Positions 8,148 through 15,370 of a DNA stretch of 19,200 nt are shown one piece after another. The notes below the pieces were generated by a model that saw only the letters and a program-made list of their open reading frames with translations, was not told the origin of the DNA and did no database searches. The stretch covers positions 1 to 19,200 of the forward strand of contig JABGPV010000073.1 in assembly GCA_018644785.1 (NCBI GenBank). The letters are read 5' to 3'. This DNA comes from Deltaproteobacteria bacterium (GTDB lineage: Bacteria > Desulfobacterota > DSM-4660 > Desulfatiglandales > Desulfatiglandaceae). The stretch's first letter is position 1. Each line of letters opens with the position of its first letter. A program made the position numbers and the translations under genes.

Positions 8148-8197
8148 TACATAGCCGAATTGAGTTGGAAATGTCAATTATGTCACGATTATGTCAC
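8148..8197 (-). promoter_or_regulatory. Decarboxylase promoter region with three TGACAT boxes
   Basis: On the - strand the decamer GTGACATAAT occurs twice, at 8197-8188 and 8186-8177, with an 11-nt period. A third box, TTGACAT, lies at 8177-8171 and contains a perfect sigma-70 -35 hexamer TTGACA (8177-8172). A weak -10 candidate TATGTA lies 18 nt further on (8153-8148). The spacing of the boxes is close to one helical turn, as for tandem activator sites. The leader to the decarboxylase ATG is short and ends with AGGAGG. The regulator is not identifiable from this window. Confidence 0.5.
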
Positions 8198-8199
8198 AT

Positions 8200-8226
8200 C
8201 CGAATGCCGGTTCGGTCCAGTTGCTC
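8200..8226. repeat. 27-nt direct repeat, left copy
   Basis: This stretch is identical, in the same orientation, to 19171-19197. It encodes EQLDRTGIR on the - strand in the PxpC frame. Homology stops exactly at 8200 on the left side, where the decarboxylase promoter region begins, so 8200 is a probable rearrangement breakpoint. Confidence 0.95.
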
Positions 8227-8443
8227 TGGACGCGAAAGGCGGACTGCTGAAATGTGGACAACATCTCCGGGTCGAAATGGTGATGATGGGGTCCAAAAAT
8301 GATCCGCAGGGTACTTCCGGGGTGTGGGCTGAAATTGATTCAAAGGGCAGGGCGGCCCCTTCGGTTTTCAAGTGCAGGTGAGGCGCATGGGCGGAAAGAA
8401 TGTCGCCTTTAATGAGCGGTCTGCCCGAAAGACCCCCGAAACT
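8200..8443 (-). pseudogene. Internal fragment of pxpC/kipA (5-oxoprolinase subunit C family)
   Basis: Read on the - strand this is the middle of a biotin-carboxylase-like PxpC/KipA protein, broken at both ends. Recognisable pieces in order are SFGGLSGRPLIKGDIL, then in another frame TLRIIFGPHHHHFDPEM and FQQSAFRVQ, then in another frame EQLDRTGIR. Two frameshifts, near 8310-8315 and 8225-8230, and loss of the first roughly 130 residues and everything after the arginine show that it is dead. Its last 27 nt are identical to part of the pxpC gene at the right edge of the window (19171-19197), where the protein continues cleanly with LEGP. It abuts the decarboxylase promoter on one side and a truncated acyl-CoA dehydrogenase on the other. 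Confidence 0.75.
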
Positions 8444-8482
8444 TATTGACTTCAATCGTTTCTTTGATCATCATCATGCGTG

Positions 8483-9180
8483 TTGAAGCATTCCATTACC
8501 GACGGCGATGTGGCGGATCTCGCCACTGTGATAACACTCACGGACAAGGAGAAAAAACCCGTGGGGGGATCACGGCGTTTGTGATTGAGAAAGGCACTCC
8601 CTGCTTTTATGTGGGGACCATTGAGCGGAAAATGGGTTTGCGGGGGAGCCATACATGCGAGCTGATTTTTGACAACTGTCGCGTTCCGGTGGGGAATGTC
8701 ATAGGCGGGGAGCCTAAGATCGGACACGGTTTCAAAACCGCCATGGGCGTTCTTGACAAAGGCCGCCTCACCATGGGGTCCTGCGCCTTTGGGGCCGCGC
8801 AAAAACTGTTGGACCTGAGTGTGGAGTATTCCAAAGAGCGGGTTCAATTCGGAAAACCGTTGGCCAGGTTTCAGTCCGTTCAGAATATGTTGGCGGATAT
8901 GGCCACGGAAATTTATGCTTCCAGGCAAATACTGTACCATGCGGCATGGCTGAGGGACCAGGGGAAAAAGGTTATTAAGGAGGCATCCATGGTAAAGCTG
9001 TTCTGTACTGAGATGGCTTGCCGGGTGGCAGACAGTGCCCTTCAGATCTTTGGGGGCATGGGCTACATGAAGGACCTGCCCGTCGAGCGTTTTTATCGTG
9101 ACCTTCGTTTGTATCGGATATACGAGGGCACCAGCGAGATCCAGCGGATGGTAATCGCGCGAGAATTGACCAAAGATTAA
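8483..9180 (+). pseudogene. Acyl-CoA dehydrogenase, N-terminally truncated and frameshifted
   Basis: The C-terminal part of an FAD-dependent acyl-CoA dehydrogenase, which would introduce the alpha-beta double bond in CoA thioesters. The homology begins KHSITDGDVADLATVITLTDKEKKP from about 8486, then shifts frame at a six-G run (8563-8568) and continues GGITAFVIEKG to the stop at 9178-9180. One extra G would restore KKPVGGITAF. The remaining motifs are normal: RKMGLRGSHTCELIFDNCRVP, ERVQFGKPLARFQSVQ, FGGMGYMKDLPVERFYRD and the C-terminal YEGTSEIQRMVIAREL. Roughly the first 150 residues of a usual 380 are missing and no proper start exists, so I call it a pseudogene. An intact hydroxyacyl-CoA dehydrogenase follows. 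Confidence 0.85.
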
Positions 9181-9217
9181 TCTTTTCTACTCGTTATTAT
9201 TTTTAAGGAGACAATGA

Positions 9218-10093
9218 ATGGGCATAAACAAGGTTTTTATTGTGGGATCCGGCTTGATGGGCAGCGGGATTTCCCAGGTCTGCGCCCAGGCAGGGATTGC
9301 GGTTTTTCTCTATGATATAGACAGGGAGGCCCTGAACAGAGCGCTCAAAAACATTGAATGGTCCGTCAATAAGTTCTTCGAAAAGGGGAAAATAAAAGAG
9401 GACGCGGCCACCGTCATGCAAAGGATCCAAACCGTATCTGATTTTTCAAAAGCAGGAGATGCAGACCTGCTTATCGAAGCGGTATTTGAAAATCTGGAAC
9501 TCAAGCGGGAGATTTTTCGGAAAATGGATGAGGCGGCCGGCCCTGAGGCCCTGATCGCCAGCAATACGTCCGCCATCTCTATTACTGAACTGGCGTCTGT
9601 GACCGATAGACCGGACAAGGTCCTCGGTCTACACTTTTTCAGCCCCGTGCCGATGATGCAGGCCGTGGAGATTATCAAAGGCCTGGCAACCACGGATGAA
9701 ACCGCTATCAGGGGAAAGGCGTTTGTTCTTCAGATCGGCAAGGAACCGATCATGGTCAACAGGGATGTGGCCGGTTTTGTGATCAATCGCATCAATTTCC
9801 CTTCCACCATGGAAGCCATGCGTCTGGTGGAACAGGGAATCGCCTCGGTGGAAGACATTGACAAGGGGTTGAGACTGGCCTCCGGCAGGAAGATGGGGAT
9901 TTTTGAGACAGGGGATATGGTCGGTCTCGATATTACTTATGGGGCCATGATGGCCATGTATCAGGAGACGGGCGATCCCCGGTGGTATCCTCCCATGCTC
10001 CTGCGCAAAAAGGTGACGGCGGGTCAATTGGGCCGCAAGACCGGCAAAGGGTGGTATGAATATAATGAAGACGGTACCAAGAAGGAGCGTTAA
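9218..10093 (+). CDS. 3-hydroxyacyl-CoA (3-hydroxybutyryl-CoA) dehydrogenase
   Basis: A 291-residue NAD(P)-dependent dehydrogenase that interconverts 3-hydroxyacyl-CoA and 3-ketoacyl-CoA. The N-terminal Rossmann motif is GSGLMGSG (residues 10-17). Catalytic residues of the family are visible: serine in SNTSAIS (115-121), H139 in GLHFFSPVPMM, E151 and N190 (FVINR). The C-terminal domain ends with GRKTGKGWYEYNEDG, typical of the family, and length is normal for a stand-alone Hbd. AAGGAG lies 7 nt before the ATG. It is the only whole gene in a run of broken beta-oxidation genes (acyl-CoA dehydrogenase, acyl-CoA synthetase, enoyl-CoA hydratase), so it may still be made but has lost its local partners. 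Confidence 0.92.
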   Translation: MGINKVFIVGSGLMGSGISQVCAQAGIAVFLYDIDREALNRALKNIEWSVNKFFEKGKIKEDAATVMQRIQTVSDFSKAGDADLLIEAVFENLELKREIFRKMDEAAGPEALIASNTSAISITELASVTDRPDKVLGLHFFSPVPMMQAVEIIKGLATTDETAIRGKAFVLQIGKEPIMVNRDVAGFVINRINFPSTMEAMRLVEQGIASVEDIDKGLRLASGRKMGIFETGDMVGLDITYGAMMAMYQETGDPRWYPPMLLRKKVTAGQLGRKTGKGWYEYNEDGTKKER

Positions 10094-10122
10094 AATTCCA
10101 CTGAATCAGACAGGGGGGACTT

Positions 10123-10453
10123 ATGAATCTTGCCAGGCTTCTTGAAAACACCGCAAAGAGACTACCCTGGCATGTGGGCCTCCGGTTTGAAGGGAAAAAC
10201 TACACCTATGAGGAACTGGACAGAAGAGTGAACAGCCTAGCCAACGGTCTTATATCCCTTGGGCTTGAGCCAGGCGACAAATGCATCCTGATGATGCAAT
10301 CCAGCCCCGAATTCATTACTGCTTATTATGCACTTGCAAAGATTGGGGCAGTGATTATTCCCGTCAATTTTCTTTACAAAAGTCACGAATTATCCCACAT
10401 TTTTCAGGATTCAGGGGCCAAAGGGTTTATCGGCATGGCCCCCTTTCTCGATG
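10123..10453 (+). pseudogene. Acyl-CoA synthetase, N-terminal fragment
   Basis: The first 110 or so residues of an AMP-forming acyl-CoA synthetase: MNLARLLENTAKRLPWHVGL, then YTYEELDRRVNSLANGL and the stretch GAVIIPVNFLYKSHELSHIF. The P-loop-like YTSGTTGxPKG motif, the adenylate-binding motifs and the C-terminal domain are absent, so it cannot be active. GGGGGG precedes the ATG. The frame runs a little further (stop at 10489-10491) but from about 10451 the DNA belongs to an enoyl-CoA hydratase in another frame. A deletion that removed the rest of this gene and the front of the hydratase gene explains the structure. Confidence 0.85.
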
Positions 10454-10777
10454 AACCGGGCAAAGGCCCTGGATATGATCCTTTTCAGTAAAACAATTGA
10501 TGCCCGGGAAGCCCTTGAGATCGGCCTGGTGAACCGGGTGTCTTCTCCGGAAAACCTGATGGATGATGCCTTGGAATTTGCTCAAGAGCTGGCGGAAAGG
10601 CCCCCCATTGCGGTTAGTTGCGTTTTGAAAGCAATGGCTGCTGGAGAGTATGAGGGCTTGGACAAAGGGCTTGACGTGGAGGCCGAGGGGAGCGTCCGGG
10701 TGCGCGAAACCAAAGACCGCCTGGAAGGATTCAATGCCTTTCTGGGGAAACGTAAGCCTGTGTTTACGGGGGAATAG
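10451..10777 (+). pseudogene. Enoyl-CoA hydratase/isomerase, C-terminal fragment
   Basis: The last 108 residues or so of a crotonase-family protein: NRAKALDMILFSKTIDAREALEIGLVNRVSSPENL, then AQELAERPPIAVSCVLKAM and a C-terminal ETKDRLEGFNAFLGKRKPVF. This is the normal end of a protein of about 260 residues. The oxyanion-hole and catalytic glutamate regions, which lie in the N-terminal two thirds, are missing. The ATG at 10451 is at the junction with the synthetase fragment and has no convincing ribosome site, so this is a truncated remnant rather than a short gene. Confidence 0.85.
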
Positions 10778-10826
10778 AATAATACCTAAAAGGGAGCTGA
10801 GCCGATCCCGATGGTTGTATAGGATA

Positions 10827-11927
10827 TCAAAGTTCCGGATCGAGGACAATCTTTAGCGGTGTTTCTCCCGGAACTTTTCCAGCCAACAGTTTGAGGGCAT
10901 CTTCAGCCTTTTCTAATGGAAGTCTGTGGCTGATCATTTGAGCAAGGGGGTATTTACCGCGTCCAGCTAATTTGATGGCCGCATCAACCGCGGGAGAATC
11001 ATGGGAAAAGACACCCTTTAGTTTCAATTCCTTCAAGACTACCCGGTCTAACAACAGCGGCACTTCAGTGCCGGGGCCGTACAGACCGGGAAGGATAATC
11101 GTAGCGCCGGTACCTGCAAGGGAAAGGGCCAGGGAAGCGCCGGACGGGTGTCCGGTTACGTCCATGATCAGATTGGCCATATCCCCGTCTGTTTCATCGG
11201 AAATGATCTGTTCCGGGTCCTCTTTTTCCGCATTGATGACAATATCAGCCCCGAAACGACGGGCCATTTCAAGCCTTTCCCGGTCTTTTGAAAGACCGAC
11301 TACAAAGATAGGTCCGGCGCCGGATTCTTTCGCCGCTATCACCGCAGCGAGGCCCTGCTGTCCGGGGCCGATAATCGCCACACTCTGGCCTATGGAAACG
11401 TTCCCGATAGTCCTGAGCCACCGGACGGCATTGCCTAAGCCGGCACAGATCAGAATGGCTGTTTCAGGCGAAATACTATTGCCGATTTTGTGTACCATGG
11501 CCCGTGGGTGAATGTACAAATAGTCGGCGTACGCTCCAAATAGATGCGGCGGCTCCTTGCATGATATCATCGATCCGTAGGTGTAATAATTCTCACAAAG
11601 GGTGTATCTGCCGGCCAGACAGGCCTTGCATCCCCCACATCCAAAGGCATACTCAATGATAACCCGGTCTCCTTCTTTGACGCCGTGCCGCTTTTGGGCT
11701 GCGCCCCCCATTTTTTCCACACGGCCTACAATTTCGTGCCCTAAGATTATAGGATAAGGCCTTGGCGCCCCGCGGGTTTTCCCATTATAGATTCCTGGGT
11801 CTGAGCCACAAACGCCGATCAACTCAAGCTTCAAAATGCCGTCGTCATTCCCTGTGTCCGGCAGAACGAATTCCTGTAATTCCAGTTTCCCCGGGCCGGT
11901 GAGGACCATGGCCCTTGTTTTTTCCAT
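10827..11927 (-). CDS. Zinc-dependent medium-chain alcohol dehydrogenase
   Basis: A 366-residue NAD(P)-dependent MDR-family dehydrogenase, probably oxidising a hydroxyl group on the imported substrate. Catalytic zinc ligands are visible as C40 (GVCGSD) and H64-E65 (GHEIVG); structural zinc ligands are C97, C100, C103 and C111 in CGGCKACLAGRYTLC. The Rossmann motif VAIIGPGQQGLAA follows at about residues 188-200. GAGGTG lies before the ATG. It is the last gene of the - strand catabolic series, 62 nt after the BKACE gene, and converges on the fragment zone. No clear terminator was seen after it. The 3,5-diaminohexanoate dehydrogenase of lysine fermentation, which partners BKACE enzymes elsewhere, is a less likely identity because zinc sites are complete here. 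Confidence 0.88.
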   Translation of the reverse strand: MEKTRAMVLTGPGKLELQEFVLPDTGNDDGILKLELIGVCGSDPGIYNGKTRGAPRPYPIILGHEIVGRVEKMGGAAQKRHGVKEGDRVIIEYAFGCGGCKACLAGRYTLCENYYTYGSMISCKEPPHLFGAYADYLYIHPRAMVHKIGNSISPETAILICAGLGNAVRWLRTIGNVSIGQSVAIIGPGQQGLAAVIAAKESGAGPIFVVGLSKDRERLEMARRFGADIVINAEKEDPEQIISDETDGDMANLIMDVTGHPSGASLALSLAGTGATIILPGLYGPGTEVPLLLDRVVLKELKLKGVFSHDSPAVDAAIKLAGRGKYPLAQMISHRLPLEKAEDALKLLAGKVPGETPLKIVLDPEL

Positions 11928-11989
11928 CGTAGCACCTCAATCTATTGGTTGTTTATAAGATTGGGAAAAGATCATTTTAGCCACACAAA

Positions 11990-12865
11990 TCATTTCAATC
12001 CGAGCATCTCCCTTGCTTCATCCGGAGATGCGGGCTCTTTATCTAATGCTCTCAATATTGCTACTGTCTTTTCCACCAACTGAGCATTGTTTTTGGCAGG
12101 TGTGCTCCGGCTGAGATAAAAATTGTCCTCGAAACCAACCCTTACATTACCGCCCATCAATGTCGACTGGGCGATCATGGGAAAGCTTGAAGAACCCACC
12201 CCGAATCCTCCCCAAATGGCGTCAGTGGGAATGGTCTCTTGCATCAAGAGCATGTTTTTTGAGGTTGCAGGCATTCCCCACCGGATTCCCATGCAGAGTT
12301 GAAAAACAGGTCTGCCCGCTACAAGACCTTTTTCGATCAAGCTCTTCGCGATCTCAATGTGGCCTAAATCAAACACCTCTAACTCAGGTTTGACACCCGC
12401 TTTTTTTATGAGAGCCGCCATTTCCTCAACATGTGGCAAGGGATTGGCAAAGACCCGCGGGCCAAAGTTCATGGACCCCACATCCAATGAACAGAGTTCC
12501 GGCTTGAGCTTGACCACATGCTCAGTTCTCTTTTCCGGCGTGCTCCACGTGGTCCCTGGGGCCAGGCCCAGGGGATCGGCATCGTCAGGGACAATACGAG
12601 CGCCCGCGCCCGTAGTTAAATTAATGAGCATATCAGATGATTCCCTTATGCGCCGGACAACCTCTTCGTATAATTCAAAGGACATGGACGGCTCACTTGT
12701 TTCAGGGTTTCTCACATGGATATGCACCACTGAAGCCCCGGCTGAACAGGCATCTAAGGCACTTTCTGCAATCTCTCCCGGGGTCACGGGGAGGGCGGGA
12801 TGCTTTGACCTGTCGCCGAAAGACCCGGTAACTGCTAATGTGATAATGGTCTTATTCTCGTTCAT
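11990..12865 (-). CDS. Beta-keto acid cleavage enzyme (BKACE, DUF849 family)
   Basis: A 291-residue zinc enzyme of the BKACE family, founded by 3-keto-5-aminohexanoate cleavage enzyme Kce. It condenses a beta-keto acid with acetyl-CoA to give acetoacetate and a new acyl-CoA. Metal ligands are visible as H48 and H50 (VVHIHVRNPET) and E246 (VRVGFEDN); the NLTTGAG loop (82-88) and GLVAGRPVFQLCMGIRWGMPA are also typical. I start at ATG 12865 (MNENKTIITLAVTG), preceded by GGAGAG; the frame is open further upstream but that part overlaps the TRAP gene and lacks homology. It lies 38 nt after the permease gene. Substrates in the family vary widely, including amino, hydroxyl, trimethylammonium and dicarboxylic keto acids, so the substrate is not assigned. 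Confidence 0.9.
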   Translation of the reverse strand: MNENKTIITLAVTGSFGDRSKHPALPVTPGEIAESALDACSAGASVVHIHVRNPETSEPSMSFELYEEVVRRIRESSDMLINLTTGAGARIVPDDADPLGLAPGTTWSTPEKRTEHVVKLKPELCSLDVGSMNFGPRVFANPLPHVEEMAALIKKAGVKPELEVFDLGHIEIAKSLIEKGLVAGRPVFQLCMGIRWGMPATSKNMLLMQETIPTDAIWGGFGVGSSSFPMIAQSTLMGGNVRVGFEDNFYLSRSTPAKNNAQLVEKTVAILRALDKEPASPDEAREMLGLK

Positions 12866-12903
12866 ATTCTTCGTCTCTCCGGGTTCACTGTTTTGCAAGG
12901 GCA

Positions 12904-14802
12904 TCATGCGGAAACTGTCGTGGCTTTTTGAATTTCTTTCTTTGCGCTTATCCGAAAATAGAGTGTCGCAAGAATAATAATAATGATGGCAGCCATATTC
13001 CAGGGAAGGTTCGGGGGGATTGTGAAGGGAATGCAAACCAAGAGCACCAGCCTCTCGTAGACCTTCAACTCCCGAAATGCAAATCCGCAGGCCCCCGCTG
13101 CCAATGCCCATATACCGAAGAAGGACATGATCAGTGCGGTAATTGCTTTATAGGGGGACCCAAAGACCAACATGATTTCAGGCCTGTAAATGATATAAAA
13201 AGGAACCACGAACTTTGCAATCCCGACACGAAACCCCACCAGTGAAGTTTTTAAAGGATCGGTGCCGGCCACGCCTGCCGCAGCATAAGCTGCCAGGGCT
13301 ACCGGTGGCGTGATGGTGGAGATCACCGCATAATAAAAAACAAACATGTGCGCTGCCAGGGCCGGTACGCCCATTCTAACGAGAACAGGAGCAACAATGA
13401 TGGCGACAAGGAGATAGGCTGCCGTGGTGGTAATCCCCATGCCGAGAAATATGGATGTTATCATGGCCAAGAGTAACAATATGGGAAGACTTCCACCCGC
13501 TATCTCCACTAAGAGGAATGATATCTTGAGCCCCAGACCTGTCAGCGTAAGTACCCCCACGACAATGCCGGAACAGGCGCAGGCCGCAGCGATGGGCAAC
13601 ACTGCTTTGGCGCCTTTTTCCATTGTCTGGAGGATGCTCCTGACCCCCATGCGGGTGTCCTTTTGAAAGGCGCTTATGAGGACCACTGATATGACGGCAT
13701 AGAATCCTGCTTTCATGGCCGTGTACCCCATGACAAGCATGGCGACCAAAACAACAATGGGCAGAATCAGGTGGCCTCGCTTTTTGAGGACCGGCCATAA
13801 TTTGGGTAGATCTTTCTTAGGGAGTCCTCTTATGCCATACCTCTCTGCCTCAAAGTGTACAATGACATATACCGATAAAAAAGAGAGGACAGCAGGAACG
13901 AAGGCGGCAATACATATGGTCAAGTAGGGTTTGCCCACTACGCTTGCGATGATGAATGCCGCCGCTCCCATAAGAGGCGGCATGATCTGTCCCCCGGTAG
14001 AGGCTGTGCCTTCGATTCCGGCAGCCAGCAGTGCGGGAAAACCCATTTTTTTCATCAATGGAATGGTGACTGATCCGGTGGTTACCACGTTCCCTACCGC
14101 GCTTCCGGAAACAGACCCCATAGCGGCGCTCGATACGACCGCGACCTTGGCAGGTCCACCTGTTTTGTCGCCGGCTACTGCCGTGGCGGCATCCATGAAA
14201 AAGTCCCCAACACCCGAATTGACCAGGAAAGAGGCAAAAAGGACGAAGATCGCAATGAATGTTGCTGATACCCCCAACGGAACCGTGAAAAGGCCTTCTG
14301 TACCGAGGTAGGTATATGAAATGAATCGATGAAGATCCATGCCGGAATGTCTGAGATACGGAACATCAATGTAGGCGCCTAAAAAACCGTAGGCGATGAA
14401 TATGAGCGTGATGATAGGGAGTGCCCATCCCATGATCCTTCGGGTCATGTCCAGGACCAGGATGATCAGAATGAATCCGAATACGATGTCGATGTTGGTT
14501 GCAGCGCCTGCCCGTTCGTACAGGACGTAATAAACAACAAAGGCGATATTTCCGCAGCAGAGGAGGGCGCCGATGGAAGACAGAGAATTTATGGTAGAGC
14601 CCCATTTTTTGGAGAAGCTTTTCTTGCTAAACGGGTAAAGATAAAAGGTCAGTATGAGAGCAAAGGCCAGATGGATTGATCTCTGCTGCAGCGCGGGAAA
14701 TCGGCCGAACCCGGAGGTATAGAGTTGAAACAGAGCCATGAGAATTGCCAGGCCGGAAACGAACAGGGCAGTTTTGCTTCCTAGAACGTTATCATTGCTC
14801 AT
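12904..14802 (-). CDS. TRAP transporter fused permease (DctQ-DctM type, TAXI class)
   Basis: A 632-residue membrane protein in which the small (4-helix) and large (12-helix) TRAP permease subunits are fused. It uses an ion gradient to import the ligand delivered by the TAXI binding protein. The N-terminal helices are followed from about residue 170 by the large-subunit pattern, including GSVSGSAVGNVVTTGSVTIP, then STGGQIMPPLMGAAAFI, and later ITPPVALAAYAAAGVAG. The C-terminal helices end before a short basic tail. The start overlaps the end of the DUF1850 gene by 11 nt, suggesting coupled translation; AGGATA lies upstream of the ATG. Length and gene order match other TAXI-DUF1850-TRAP systems. 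Confidence 0.92.
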   Translation of the reverse strand: MSNDNVLGSKTALFVSGLAILMALFQLYTSGFGRFPALQQRSIHLAFALILTFYLYPFSKKSFSKKWGSTINSLSSIGALLCCGNIAFVVYYVLYERAGAATNIDIVFGFILIILVLDMTRRIMGWALPIITLIFIAYGFLGAYIDVPYLRHSGMDLHRFISYTYLGTEGLFTVPLGVSATFIAIFVLFASFLVNSGVGDFFMDAATAVAGDKTGGPAKVAVVSSAAMGSVSGSAVGNVVTTGSVTIPLMKKMGFPALLAAGIEGTASTGGQIMPPLMGAAAFIIASVVGKPYLTICIAAFVPAVLSFLSVYVIVHFEAERYGIRGLPKKDLPKLWPVLKKRGHLILPIVVLVAMLVMGYTAMKAGFYAVISVVLISAFQKDTRMGVRSILQTMEKGAKAVLPIAAACACSGIVVGVLTLTGLGLKISFLLVEIAGGSLPILLLLAMITSIFLGMGITTTAAYLLVAIIVAPVLVRMGVPALAAHMFVFYYAVISTITPPVALAAYAAAGVAGTDPLKTSLVGFRVGIAKFVVPFYIIYRPEIMLVFGSPYKAITALIMSFFGIWALAAGACGFAFRELKVYERLVLLVCIPFTIPPNLPWNMAAIIIIILATLYFRISAKKEIQKATTVSA

Positions 14803-15325
14803 GAAATAATATCCTATCTAAGAGAGTGGTTAATCTTGAGCGTTTGCTTACCATGATCTGGATGAGGTCGCCCCCCTGTGCCACATGGTAAAGGGGAGTC
14901 CACTTACCGTTTACAAACAGAAGGTGTTTAGAATCGTATCCGGCAAAGAAGGTTACTTTCTCCATAAACCTGTTAATCCCCGAGATCCTTGTCGTTCCCG
15001 GGGCAATCACCTTTTTCTTCTCGGGGTGGAGATACCCTGCGTAAGGAGCCTGGTAGATTGTTTCAGTAAACACAATTTGATGCCTGTCGTTGACGACAAA
15101 GTGGTCCGCGACAGGGAGGAGTTCTACAGAGTTGATGAACACAACCCAGAGATTATCTCCCGGTTTGGTTGTCACCTCGAAAACGGTTTTGTCGTTGCTT
15201 ACGTTCTTGATACTCAAAAAATATTGAGGATAGAGACCCAAAGCGACGCCTGCCACAAGAATCAAACACGCTATTCCGAGGGTCAGGCGCCCTTTGTTGA
15301 ATTTTTCCACGGCCAAAAGCAACAC
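14792..15325 (-). CDS. DUF1850 protein of a TRAP-TAXI system
   Basis: A 177-residue protein with one N-terminal membrane segment (LGIACLILVAGVALGLYP, about residues 16-33) and an outer domain. The domain fits DUF1850: LWVVFINSVELLPVADHFVV, ETIYQAPYAGY and the later half with a phenylalanine- and glycine-rich strand. DUF1850 proteins are regularly encoded between or next to TAXI binding proteins and fused TRAP permeases; their molecular role is not established. The start is a GTG at 15325; a second in-frame GTG at 15310 is possible. The upstream GC hairpin contains the only G-rich ribosome-site candidate. The stop overlaps the permease start. Confidence 0.8.
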   Translation of the reverse strand: MLLLAVEKFNKGRLTLGIACLILVAGVALGLYPQYFLSIKNVSNDKTVFEVTTKPGDNLWVVFINSVELLPVADHFVVNDRHQIVFTETIYQAPYAGYLHPEKKKVIAPGTTRISGINRFMEKVTFFAGYDSKHLLFVNGKWTPLYHVAQGGDLIQIMVSKRSRLTTLLDRILFHEQ

Positions 15326-15336
15326 ACAGAATCCGA

Positions 15337-15352
15337 CCCCGCCACGGCGGGG
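15337..15352 (-). promoter_or_regulatory. GC-rich hairpin between TAXI gene and DUF1850 gene
   Basis: On the - strand CCCCGC-CGTG-GCGGGG forms a compact 6-bp GC stem with a 4-nt loop, in the 45-nt gap between the TAXI stop and the DUF1850 GTG. No U-tract follows, so it is more likely an mRNA-stabilising or translation-tuning element than a terminator. Its 3' arm holds the G-rich stretch closest to the DUF1850 start. Confidence 0.5.
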
Positions 15353-15370
15353 CTTCGCGAATATTCCAAA

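Noticed and set aside
8446..8485. Start of an acyl-CoA dehydrogenase gene at 8446
   Set aside because: The residues before the poly-G frameshift are in the wrong frame for the family sequence, which instead begins at about 8486 in another frame.
10827..11927. 3,5-diaminohexanoate dehydrogenase of lysine fermentation, because of the neighbouring BKACE
   Set aside because: The protein has complete catalytic and structural zinc sites of ordinary alcohol dehydrogenases, and no aminomutase or other lysine-fermentation genes are nearby.
12866..13111. Longer N-terminus for the BKACE protein
   Set aside because: The extra 82 residues overlap the permease gene on the same strand and match nothing; ATG 12865 has a ribosome site and starts at the family N-terminus.
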